Source of the DNA: Marsupella aquatica
Taxonomy: Eukaryota > Marchantiophyta
Assembly (NCBI GenBank): GCA_973895155.1
Contig: OZ316893.1
Coordinates: 9,052,001 to 9,116,000 of the forward strand
DNA: 64,000 nucleotides
Reading direction: 5' to 3'
Shown here: in pieces, positions 47,404 to 58,680 of the stretch
How the letters are laid out: every line of letters begins with the position of its first letter
How positions within the stretch are numbered: the first letter of the stretch is position 1
Notes under the pieces: generated by a model
Databases searched by the model: none
What the model was told of the DNA's origin: nothing
Seen by the model: only the letters and a program-made list of their open reading frames with translations
Translations under genes and position numbers: made by a program

Positions 47404-48350
47404 TTCTGGAATTAGTTAAGGAGCAAACTTTGGTTCAGAGGTCCATCACGAAAATCTCTCGTTTTTCGTACACATGCTAATAGTATCGCTAGCACAAAAT
47501 ATCACTAACTCTAATTGAAGTCCATGCAAATAGTGAACAATGTAGAGTAGGTGACCTTAGTTGCAATGTCAAATGCACACAATTAACTACAGTACTCTAA
47601 GGAAACTGTATCTACGTTCAACTGAATCCAATCTAACTTTTCTGTAAGCCTTTCAAGCACTTCATCCTTGATTAAACAATCAAGCTTTTAACATACTTAT
47701 ACGCATTCAAATGTGATTGGATACAATTACTGATTGCGATTTTCACCGTGTCTACCAACTTTGACTCATGCAGACTCCATCATTACAATTCAACATAGTG
47801 GGCTTTTACCATCAGAACTTCCTGTTTATCCCCCTCCCCTCTTTCTCAACCCATCTTTGAATACAATACAATATATTGTGTGACATTAATCACCTCAAAA
47901 ATGTAGATTGGTGGATCTGATTTCAGCGCTCTGCACATTACTGGAGATCTTATTCTAGTGATTTGGGAAATCCAATCATCGGGAGCTGACTCCTATTTTT
48001 CCTATCCAAACACTGTCGCAAACAAAGATAAGTGTACGAAAGCGTATGCACATTTCCTCTTTTATTAAAGTCCCAGGCGAAGATGCATTTTTCAAAAATT
48101 GCCCATGTGCAGGTTTCACAGAAAACATGGGACTCTTTATTAGTATTGAATGCCTTTCCTGATTTTCCTCGTTGTATTTTCAATGCATTTATGAAAATTT
48201 GTTCAAAACCGTATGTGGTATGTAAACTTTTCAAGAAGCAGCAGCAGCGACACATGTAAAAGGTCATGATTCTATGAATGCGTCTATTAATAAACTTTGA
48301 ACTGCCAGATACTTTCATTAATTAAATATTATGAGAAAACTCACCGTCAC
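47404..48350. other. Intergenic, no feature seen
   Basis: No supported gene. A minus-strand frame at 48318-47950 (122 codons) has no recognised domain. Confidence 0.35.
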
Positions 48351-48812
48351 AAGGTATACTTGAAGGTATACTTGCATGTGGCTTTTTTAAATTTCTCTTT
48401 ATGCCCTAGGTTCTCGTGAAACAGGCAAGGAGCCCCAAACGACCAAACAGCAATTCTTTGCGGCATAAAGCAGCTAGATTCTACTGGTCTGAAACGTAAT
48501 TCTTATTTTTGGCTAAAATTCGCTAGGCTTTCTGTCTTTCATGAGTGAGTTCCCACCACAGACTCCATTAGCCAGGATCTCATTACAATCAGACAGAAAG
48601 TAGGAGCTATTATAGTCAAAACTAATGTACAAAAATTAAATTATGACTATTCTTAGCATCTTCTTGTTCACAAAGTGACATTGGTCCCTTGCCAAAACTA
48701 AAAATCCTTAAATATTACACTCCTTGAAGGTATATTTGTCTATGATTATTCCCTTTCTCTTTATGCCATGGTTGTTGTGCACGCGCGCAAGGAGCTCCAA
48801 AGCACCCCTCGT
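48351..48812. repeat. Pair of diverged dispersed repeats
   Basis: 48351-48450 and 48716-48812 share the order CTTGAAGGTATA, TTCTCTTTATGCC, a GTTCTCGTG or GTTGTTGTG block, and GCAAGGAGC(C/T)CCAAA. A related fragment lies at 50462-50522 (TCGTGCACGCGCGCAACGAG). Confidence 0.55.
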
Positions 48813-49201
48813 AGGAAGTTTTTTTTATTTGACAAAAACAGGTACAGTACATCACGGAAAACCTTTCCATCCTTAAATCTAACTCGGTGAAGTCTGACGA
48901 TTAAAAAGTAAGTCAATAAAATAAAAAAGATTCCTGGCGTCCTCTCCTCTCCTTCACAAAAGGTGACATTCATGGTCAAAAAGGAAAGACCTTATATATT
49001 TTTTAACACTAAACTTAAAATTTAGGCTCCTTGAAGGTACAGTCAAAGTCTCTAAAGTGTAGTCCAAGGGAAGACATCCCAAACTTGCACTTACCCATGA
49101 TATGCACTATGTGCTGGGCATCATTTATGCACTTATCTATATGTGCACTTCTCTCTAAGTCCATGTGAGATAGCTTACGCACTGGGGCAAATATCTTGTC
49201 A

Positions 49202-50204
49202 GGACCCTGAGTTAAATTTACGTCAAGTTAATGCTCCCCCACTTTCCCGGGGCGCCGTACACTGCCCGTCCCAATCCCCGATGTTGCTGCCCGCTCTGGC
49301 CCAAGTTTGGCAGAACATAACCCAATACTCTAAGATTTAACGCATGCGCTCCGGCCCGATCGACTTTGCGCCATCGACTGCGGGTTTATGTTTTGGCACG
49401 TTCGCTTGCTCCAGCCCGAACGACTTAAGTTTGTGTCATCGACTTCTTCCTTATGGAGTCGTGGTTTATGTTCTGGCAACTCTTCTTTCCAAAAGAGTTA
49501 TATTTTCTTTGTAAGAGAGTCTAAGTGTTCAAGGCAAGCCTAGTACTTTGGTTAAAAGTCATGATTTATAGAGTCTTGGTTTATGTTGTGCCAAATACTT
49601 ATCCTCTATGGACTTGTGATTAATGGTTTGGCAACACTTCTTTCCAAGGGAGTGATGTTTGTTTAGTAAGACACTCTAAGCATTTAGGCACAACCTAGTA
49701 TTTTGGTTAAGAGTTATGATTCTAGAGTCTTGGTTGATGTTTTTCCAAATGCTTCTTCTCGATGGAGTCATGGTTTATGTTCTGGCAACACTTCTTTCCG
49801 ATGGAGTCATACCTATTTTGTAATAGAGTCTAAGTGTTCAAGGGGAGCCTAATACTTTGGTTGAGAGTCATGATTGTTAGACTCTTGATTTATGTTATGC
49901 CAAATACTTATTCTCTATGGAGTTGTGGTTTATGTTTTGGCAACACTTATTTCCAAAAAGTTGATGACACAAAGTCGACCGGGCTGGAGCGGCCGACAAA
50001 AAGTGATGGGTGCCAAAACATAAACCCGAAGTCGATGGCGCAAAGTCGATCGGACTGGAATGCATTGCGTTAAATCATAGAGTATTGGTTTATGTTCTGT
50101 CAAACTTAGGCCGGAGCGGGCAGCAGCATCGGGGATTGGGATGGGCAGTGTACGGCGCCCCGGGAAAGTAGGGGAGCACTAACTTGACGTAGATTTAACT
50201 CAGG
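49202..50204. mobile_element. Mutator-like foldback element with 9-bp TSD
   Basis: Long terminal inverted repeats, about 240 bp each (roughly 49206-49445 and 49960-50204), very similar; for example CCCGGGGCGCCGTACACTG on the left has its reverse complement on the right. The direct repeat ATCTTGTCA lies at 49193-49201 and 50205-50213, a 9-bp target duplication as for Mutator elements; the left end carries four more bases than the right before alignment starts. The interior (49450-49960) is a ~155-bp tandem repeat. There is no transposase frame, so it is non-autonomous. Confidence 0.85.
49450..49960. repeat. Internal ~155-bp tandem repeat of the foldback element
   Basis: Successive units contain ATGGAGTCGTGGTTTATGTT.TGGCAAC.CTTCTTTCC near 49453, 49607, 49763 and 49917, followed by a TAAGTGTTCAAGG...CTAGTACTTTGGTTAA block. 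About 3.3 units, 75-85% similar by eye. Confidence 0.8.
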
Positions 50205-50213
50205 ATCTTGTCA

Positions 50214-53200
50214 AGGGCATAAGCATTCAACTACTCATACCCGGGATCCTCATACGGCGGGATTCAACTGGATAAATGCATGTGTACTCTTACAGACAAA
50301 AATGCACTTCCTCATTTAGTGACTTCAACTTGCACTTGTAGAGGGTGCTCTTTGGAGAGAAAAATATACTAATATTAGGGAGTACATGTCTGACCTATAG
50401 ATACCCATAGAATACATTTCTAGACGCTGCACTTATCCACAAAAGACTGTATACTTGGCTATAACGTAAATTTAAGCCTCGGTCCTCGTGCACGCGCGCA
50501 ACGAGCCCCAAAGTACCCCTTTATCACCTTATGTCTAACACATGCTACCGTGACATCATATGGCAGGGTTGCGCCCTATTTGACATCACATATTCACATG
50601 GCATGAAGGAATAAGAAAATGTTAAGAAAGGGTCCAGACTCCAATGCCATGATTCCCCTCATAAAGGCCTTCGCTAGAGTTAGAGAATACCTTTTCGGGG
50701 CCCAGCTGTCGACTCGTGCGGCCATTTATTATTATTATTATTACTATCTTTTGATGGTCGGTCAAGAAGACAGTCTCGTTGTAACTAGAAACCAGGTGGC
50801 CCACACACACACGCTGTTCAGCTGTAAGCTGTTCCACTGAAATTTTGCATGATAATTAGACGACTGGGCCCATTTGGGGCATGGGGCCCAGCCGCCCACC
50901 TTGGGACGAGCACACAATATTCGGATATTTTCTACATTTTATTATAATGTTAATCCCTCTTTTATGAACTACAGCAGAATTATATTTATTTATCTAATTA
51001 TTCAATTTATCAATAAGATCGGATCCGATTTCATCCCATACTTTTTGATCAGATACGATTCTTGAACTTTCCATAAGATTATTTTATGGAAGCGTGAATT
51101 TTGAGGAGGATGGCTCCAAGAATATTTAGGAATCCCATCCGAGGTTGAAGGTTTTTGGATGGAGGTCCATCCGACCTTACTATGGCGCCCCTTTCTATGT
51201 CTCAAAATAGTTCAATATCATTGAGTTGCACAAAATATGTTCTTAAGAAAATATAAGTAGTGTCGCCAAAGATGTCACTATGTAGAAGATCTTGACAAAT
51301 AAAAAGATGTTGTTAAGTACAAAATGTTGTTAGTAAACAATGTTAGGTTAAGTCCCGGGTTAAATAAAGAAATCGTTCAGTAAACGATATAAATTGTTGT
51401 GTAAATGGTGATGTGTGACATATTTGTGCCCAAGGAAAATTAAAGTGACATAACAAAGTCAAGATAAAAGCTTTTGAAGAGAACACAGCTAATGAGTTCA
51501 ATCCTTGTACATTGCAGAGAAAATGTCTTTGTGTAACAAATGTTGTTACATGAAAGACATTGCTAAGTGAAAGATGTGGTTGTGCAAAAGATGTAGTCTA
51601 GTGAAAGACATTGTTAACTAAAAGAGATGATTGCGCAAAGATGACGTTGTGCAAAGAATGTCAATACTAAAGATGACACTCCACAAAAGATATTGTAAAT
51701 CCCTCATTGAACAGAAGATGACTGTTGATAACCACTACAAAAAGTGTGGAAACTTTCTATTATAGGTTTTGATAGTTCAATACCCGGGTGTAGCACACAA
51801 GATGTCATCGCACAAAAACATTGTTTGTAAATACAAAAATGTTGCACAAAAGATGTACTTGCATGAAAGATGTCATATGCAGAAAAGATGTTATTGTGCA
51901 AATAATAAATAAATGCAAAAGAGATTACAATATACAAAGTGAAAAAAAACATAGTCAACATTAAAATGTGAAGACAATGCACATGATGGAGCTTTGGTTT
52001 TTTTCCCCCAACTCTTTGCCATTTCACTCAAAAGCATATTCAGTTTTCCCGAGTGTACTTGTTTTCTTGCAGCAAGTACCAATTAGAGGGGTGAGTACAG
52101 ATTGAGTATTGTATTTTCATTGTAAGGTACATGCAAATATAGTTAACTCTCTATAAGTGACACTCTCATGAAGACGGATTGGATGGGCACAAATAGTTTT
52201 TCCATTCCTTGATAAGTGCAAACCCTCTAAAATTTGCACTTATTAATAAATGTCATTTCCACCAGTGAGCAGCCATGTGACTCCTTACGCAAAATGTAAA
52301 TACTTGTCCTAAAATTTGGTGGCCAATTCTATAAGTGCAGGTTTTCCTCTACTAAAAAATGGTGTCCACTTATCAGTAAAGGCAATCTCATTGGATTATG
52401 TGCTTATTGAACAGTTTTCAACCTTTCTTAGTTTTAGTACAAAATACACTTATAAAATCAGGTCTATTTGACCTTAGAAAAGGTGAAAAAAATACTAACT
52501 TTGTGTAAAATTTGGCTCTTATGAAATTTGCTGTTGGAGAGAACCAATTGTACATGGGGGCACGGGTAAATACTCTACAGAGAACTACTGAAACATACAT
52601 TATGCCAAGGTTTATACTCGCAAGGACAATGTGAGTATCAAGGGGGAATTCTATTTGAGTAAATTTTTGAAACTGCTATATGTGAATTCACCTTTCAGAT
52701 TTTGTCTTATTCAGAGTTTTGGTGTCATATATGTTTTTTCAATGTGCCTTATCAAGGGGCAGCCTGTGTATCATATACATTTTTAATTAATTTATAGACC
52801 CCTAGGATTCTAAAATACTTTTAACTTATTTTGGCAGCACCCTTATAAATTTTAATGTTTGTGATTTATTAGAGATGAAATGAAAGGCTTCACCTGGACT
52901 TGAACATATTATGATTGTGTCTTAAGTTCCCTTCATGTCTTTCTTTCTTAAATTTATGGTTTTTATTGAAATGAGTGTCATTCATGGGGACATTGAATTA
53001 AGTGCACACATAGTAGCATCCTTGTATTTTTCATTGGTCAATGTGCACCAATCTTTCTAGTTATGTTTTCATATTTTATTTACTTTCAAATCACTACAAG
53101 ACAAAAACTCAAACATGTTCCAGATGAACATGAGTATTGGGGATATATTATATGAAACCTATCCAAGATTTGTGCGGGGCTTGGTTAAACTTTTCCTTCT

Positions 53201-55885
53201 AAAATAAGTTTATTTATTTATTTTTGGTACTGGGAACTGCAAATTCAAATGACTATCACTAGAAAAATGGTGCAACCATTTATTATAGTTATTGATGGGA
53301 AAATAATAGTTTTTATGGGTCATGGTTACTTAGTCAACCTTGTGACTCCCATGGAGCTTGTTAGCTGTACACCCACTAGACTGTTTATTGTAGTTACTGT
53401 TACTAAATAAAAGTGTGACACTGTAAATAGTGTGAGTAACACTAATATGTGAGCAGATGATTATTAGAGCTCAAATAACACTAATTATGGATGTGGAGTT
53501 TAGGCTATTTTTGCCAGAAAAATAACTGCAAACAATTTTTGGGTTAATTTGGAATTTACAGATTCCTATGAAAACACGCTAGAAATTTCTATGAAGAAAT
53601 CTGTGATGTGAATATGATGGTTTAGTTAGGGTCTCTTGATTTAATGTATGTTTTGTCTATGATATTGTCTACTAATTCAACCCATTTCATACCATTCTCA
53701 AATCACATATTTCACACCCATATAGTGTGAGTACAATGAAACCAGATTCACGGTTTCATGTAACCTCATTGGTATCAATAACCACACTACAAATAATGTG
53801 AGCTGATTTCCATAATCATTTTTTGGTAACATCGGCCAATGTGATCTAGAGTTGAGCAAAATGTGTTTTTGTTGTTGTTTGGGTTTGCTTTTGACAGATG
53901 TGTTTGAGTGGTACCGTGGGATCCCTTAGATCAATGTGGCTCTTCCTACACTATGTGCATATATGTTACTCACTAGTTCTGTAATAATGCTCCTGATTTC
54001 GAAAAGAATTTCATTTTAAATGTTTGTTGAGAAATTGGTTGGAGCCCAAGTTTGAAAAGGAAACCAACCAAAGTTGCTATTTCCAGTAGCAGAATTAGTC
54101 CTGTACCCCCTGGCTACATTTTTTAGTCTTTGTTTGAGAAAAACAGCTGAAGTTGTGAGAGGCTATTATGGTCCAAAATGCTCTGGTAACATAGATGATT
54201 ATCATGAGATAGTGTTGCAAATTTTAGTGGAAGTGTAGGAGAAATTACAATCATAACGAGCTCATCCAAATGTGATTATGCAATCTTCTTCATAATGGCC
54301 AGGAAAATGAGAGCTTTTAGCTTGAGTATTGAGAGGCTAATATGGTCCATAGTGCTCTGCTAGCAGGCATTAAAACACTTAAGATCTATGAGATATTTAA
54401 TTTTAGAACATTAATAAACGCAAGTCGCAATTTTTTATGTTAGTTGATTTGGGCATTGGATGACACCATATTCGACCACTAAAGTGCCATGGGCACTCAA
54501 TTTGAGTTGAGAAGACTACTTTCTCAAGATGAATTGAGAAGTATGCTTTTCTCCTCGCTTTTCTCAACAACAAACCCTAGGCTTTCTAGTAGGTGAATTC
54601 TGTCTGTAGAAAATTTGTTTGCCAATTTGTCAATGTACTTTCAAATAATTGGAAATTCTGGAGATTTTACTAAATTTTAACTTGGAAATTTTTGAATTAG
54701 AGGTTAATAGCCTCATGACCTTGATGCAACTAGTCATTAAACGGAGAAGGGCAGAGCTTAAGCTTTGAAAATAGAGAAGTATGATTAGGAAGGGAAGATG
54801 TTGGTCATGTTGTGTTGGACAAGTATGATAGATTCTACAGTTTGCATTGTTTAGATTGGATTTTCTCATGGAATCATTGTGGACCCATTCAGCAATGGCC
54901 TGACCTGTTTGACATTCTTTCAATTGCCACAAGAATACTTCGCTTTGCAGGCCAAAGTTGATGGCGTGGTTATCACAAACAGTTGTCAAAATCAGGCCTT
55001 TTTGCTACATCCAACCAAATTCTCAAGCTAAGAGAGTCAAAATTCAATCATTGACAAGTCCATTTGAAATCAACTCAATGTCTGATCAAATGAATTGTAT
55101 GAGTTAGTTGAGTTCAAGTTCCGACCATAGCTAGCAGTTTGCCTTAATTGCAAAGGGCTGGAAATTTTACTCCACGTGCCAATTACCCTTTAACAAGGAA
55201 GAACTTATCAAGTTAGTTATTAGTTATTGTTTATTATATGAAAGAAATAACTTTTTAAACCTTTAAATTTAAGTTTTAAAATTAGAAAACGTAACTCAAA
55301 CAGTTACATAAAGACAGTTTTACCCGTCTTGCTCTTTGTATTTATAATTTTTTACATTTTCTTTTTATGAGATGACATCCCAAAAATTACACCCAAATTG
55401 ACGCAAACACAAATCAAAAATTGTAAGTTTGATTCGCAAAATGGATGAGTCTTGTTTGTTGTGGTTGCTGTTGACATGGCACTCCCCGTACCGGGAATTT
55501 TGCAAGGGACCCCTAGTGGGGATCTGTAAATATTGTTGTTTCCTCTAATTGTACTAGAAAGAAACACACTTCAATACAGCGGTTTTAAGAATATAGCAAT
55601 ATCATATGAGATTGTAGTGTCAGCCATAATAGGAGAAAAATTAAGGAATTTAGGTCCTTTTGAGAGGGCCATTATTACTTACAATATTTTGATAATAGGA
55701 CCTTAGTACACTTAAAGGCCTAAGGTATTTTCTACTTGTAATAAAAGTTTAAGGAAAATTTTCATTATGAGCCTCTCCAAATCTTGATTGTGCTGTTTTC
55801 TTCATTTAATGGCATTTTTGTCAAAAGCCATTGGTCATACCTGGTTCAGCAAGTTTGCATGGGTTCTATTTTGCATGAAACAAGA
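50214..55885. other. Gene-poor AT-rich DNA
   Basis: No convincing coding sequence. It includes a short ATT microsatellite at 50725-50743 and, from 51240 to 51910, a loose array of 20-30-bp variants of AAAGATGTTGTTGTGCAAA spread without constant spacing. The remainder shows nothing identifiable. Confidence 0.4.
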
Positions 55886-56109
55886 ACAACCATTGCAGAC
55901 TGGTCTAATACTTGCGACAAATGTAATGCCTGGGTGGACTACATCAAACTCTGAAATCACAGTTTTTGCAACTTGTGCAACTAGATAAAATTGCCTGAAA
56001 ATGGTAACAACCATTGCAGATAGGCCTAATGCTTGTGACAAAAGTAATGCTCGGGTGGACTACATCAAACTCTAAAATCACAGTTTTTGCAACTTGTGTA
56101 ACCAGATAG
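55886..56109. repeat. ~121-bp tandem duplication
   Basis: AACAACCATTGCAGA starts units at 55886 and 56007; about 100 bp align with roughly 10% difference, including GTGGACTACATCAAACTCT and CACAGTTTTTGCAACTTGTG. Confidence 0.9.
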
Positions 56110-57197
56110 ATTCCACCTTGTGACACTCCTATTTAAGCAGTTTACTCTTGAGCTCTACCAGGCTTTCAGTTCTCTGCCCAATAGAGTGTTAGTCCAGGCC
56201 ACTTAGCGAGATCTTTGGTTTTTTGTTTGTGGGGGACTCCTGCGCTTGTTGGACCTGTTTTGGCCTTTTCCCCTTCCTTTTCCGTCCCTTTGTCATGGTG
56301 TCTTAATCCTCTTTGTTTTGCCTCCAGTTGAGATGACAAAGATTAAGATTACATGGTGGAATTTGATGTAGTGGGTTTTAAGGGAGTTAGGACAGGTTCT
56401 ATTTTATTGAAGACAAAGTGTATATGTATGATTGATAGAAAGAGTCCAGTCAAGGGCATCATCCCGGAAAAAAGTGTCACGGACACAAAAATGTTTGTCC
56501 ACAAACTCCTGACCCTGACCAAATCTGCCACTTTTGAAATAGTTTTTTTTTTGGCAGACCTGAGGGTTTTAAGATGCCCTATTGGTTAGCTAGCCTTTGG
56601 ACCCTATTTCCTTGATTGACATTTTTGTTCTTTTGCATTGTGAACCATAATTAGGTTATTTAAGAAAACAATCATGTACGTACATGGCGATGGTTTGGTT
56701 GGCGCTTGATCCATGGGAAATTAATGAATGAATGCATGAATTGAGGCGCCGAACAATGCATGCCCATTTCTCTTTCTGGAAGATCGGATAGTGTTACAGT
56801 AGTTTACCCCACATATTATGGCAAGTTACCAAATTACAGTGTACAGTGTAAAGGCGCAGTCAGCGGAGGTCCCGGTTCGAAAAAACCACCCACAAACTTT
56901 ATAACTTTATGGGACTTTCAACTGATTGTGTGAAATTTCTGAAAAGAGCTTATCCGGAATAAAGTGTTGCGTTATTTTTTGGATCGATGCACATAATATA
57001 TAGCGGATAATTTTTATCTAGGCTTTTTCTATGTACTTTACTTTATTATTGTTCTTGGCTTGTATTGAGTTTGGACATTCCGGCGCTCAGTCTGTTTTTC
57101 CAGCCTTATCTGGCCATCATGTGCTATTCTGATTTTCTTTTGCTGTTTCAGTAAATGTTCCCATCAAGAGGGTTAAAGACAAAATGACAACCTACCA
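56110..57197. other. Intergenic, no feature seen
   Basis: No supported gene; a frame at 56353-56589 (78 codons) has no recognised motif. Confidence 0.35.
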
Positions 57198-57420
57198 GAG
57201 CCCTGAACCATACAACTTAGTTGGATGGACCATAACACCGTCTACACCTTCACTTTTGAGAGATCGAGCCCTGAACCATAACTTTTCACCTTCTACACCT
57301 TCATTTGTTGAGAGATCAAGCCCTGAATTATGGGATGGACCCGGGGATGGACCATAACTCCTTTGACACCTTCACGCATTGGAATATGGAGCCCTGAATC
57401 ATACAGCTTGGATGACCAGA
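57198..57420. repeat. Degenerate 50-70-bp tandem repeat, four units
   Basis: AGCCCTGAA(C/T)(C/T)AT occurs at about 57198, 57266, 57318 and 57389, each followed by variants of GGATGGACCATAAC and TACACCTTCA. Confidence 0.75.
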
Positions 57421-57471
57421 AAGTCTTTTACACACTCATTGACAGCCACAAATATACTTGATGGACCCCCT

Positions 57472-57830
57472 TGTTAGGTTATGCCTCGAGTATAACTTAT
57501 TTACTTCCATAGTACTAGCTAGCCTTTAGTAGACTAGGTTAGCACTCATTTGAGTTCCAGGCTCCCATAGACCATGAGATGGGGTATACCCAAGGGAACC
57601 CAAATGTGTGCTCACAATTGAGAATTCAATTTTCTACGTGCAGAGGCTCGAGGGTGAGAGATCAGGTCATAGTGGAGCTTCTAGAGCTAGGTTATGGTGG
57701 ATGCATTCAGTTATCTTCATATTGATTATTCTCTCACGGCCGTGGACGTAGCCTAGACGGGGTGAGTCACATACTCTCTTTGTCAGTGTTGATTTGTGTT
57801 GTATGCTGGTTCCTTTGTTGTCATGCCATC
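57472..57830 (+). mobile_element. Solo-LTR-like copia fragment
   Basis: Starts TGTTAGGTTATGCC, comparable to the LTR start at 31522. At 57738 it has GGCCGTGGACGTAGCCT and then GGTGAGTCACATACTCTCTTTGTC, parallel to the LTR segment CCGTGGACGTAGCC...GGTGAACCACGTATCTCTC. The right boundary and a target duplication were not found. It represents a different, older copia family member. Confidence 0.55.
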
Positions 57831-58149
57831 CGATTGATTCCCAACTCCCCCTACCTGTGGGCCCCTATGTAGCTTTTATCACAATTTGGCTCCCCTATGA
57901 CACTTTGGTGTCAAATGTTCTTGTCAAGGGTTCTATAAGGTGCAGCCCTCCATTGTAGAACCATAACTTGGTACATTGTAAACTGTGTACAAACCTATGG
58001 TGAACCATCACTGAAATAACCATGAACAATTCCCTTCACCCAACCAGGCAATGAACCCCTGAAAGTTTAGAGCTACCCAAACTTGTGATGTCTGTGGGGA
58101 ATTGGAATACAAAGTGAAGACAACATGATTAATGTCTTTTGGGGGAAGA

Positions 58150-58680
58150 AAACCATACTTTCAGAATCATGCTAAGTTTAAAGAAAAAACAACATCCATG
58201 TTTTTTGGATGCTGTCTTCCAAAAAGCTCCACTTTCAGCCATTTATCCGGCCTGCTGGGTTCTGTGATTATAAATTCTAGCAGCCCCAGTTTTGTGCCAA
58301 GTGTCAATTGCAGACAAGAAGGTCCACTTACCCCTCCCAAACGGGTTTAGGGTTTGTAAAGTCTAGAAGCCCCAAAATTGTGCAAAGTGTCACATGAAGA
58401 CACCATTCAAGTTGCTTTCCAGAAGGTCCACTTAGTTTTGGCCATATACCCCGTGCCCAAACAAGGTTTGTGATAGTAGATTCTATGAGTCCCAAAATTG
58501 TGCAAAGTGTTAGGTGATGACAACATCCATGTTGTCTTCCAGAAAGCCATTTCTGTGATTGTAATGAGCCTAGGAGCATCAAAAATTGTGGCGTCACATG
58601 AAAACTTCCATGTTGTCCTCTCAGAAGGTCTACTTTTGGTCATTTACCTGGCCTAGACAGGTTTTGTTATCAATTATGTC
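58150..58680. repeat. Degenerate 100-120-bp tandem repeat
   Basis: Four to five units share AACATCCATGTT.TCTTCCAGAAGGTCCACTT, then GGCCAT.TACC, then TAG.AGCCCCAAAATTGTG and CAAAGTGTCA. Similarity between units is moderate. Confidence 0.75.

Noticed and set aside
48761-48812. Conserved GCAAGGAGCTCCAAA as a regulatory site
   Set aside because: It recurs at 48.4, 48.8 and 50.5 kb together with flanking similarity, so it is part of a diverged repeat.
50619-50840. Overlapping frames of about 70 codons around the ATT repeat
   Set aside because: The repeat keeps frames open on both strands; no protein-like features.
56860-56900. GGTTCGAA as a tRNA B box
   Set aside because: No matching A box or acceptor stem upstream at the right distance.
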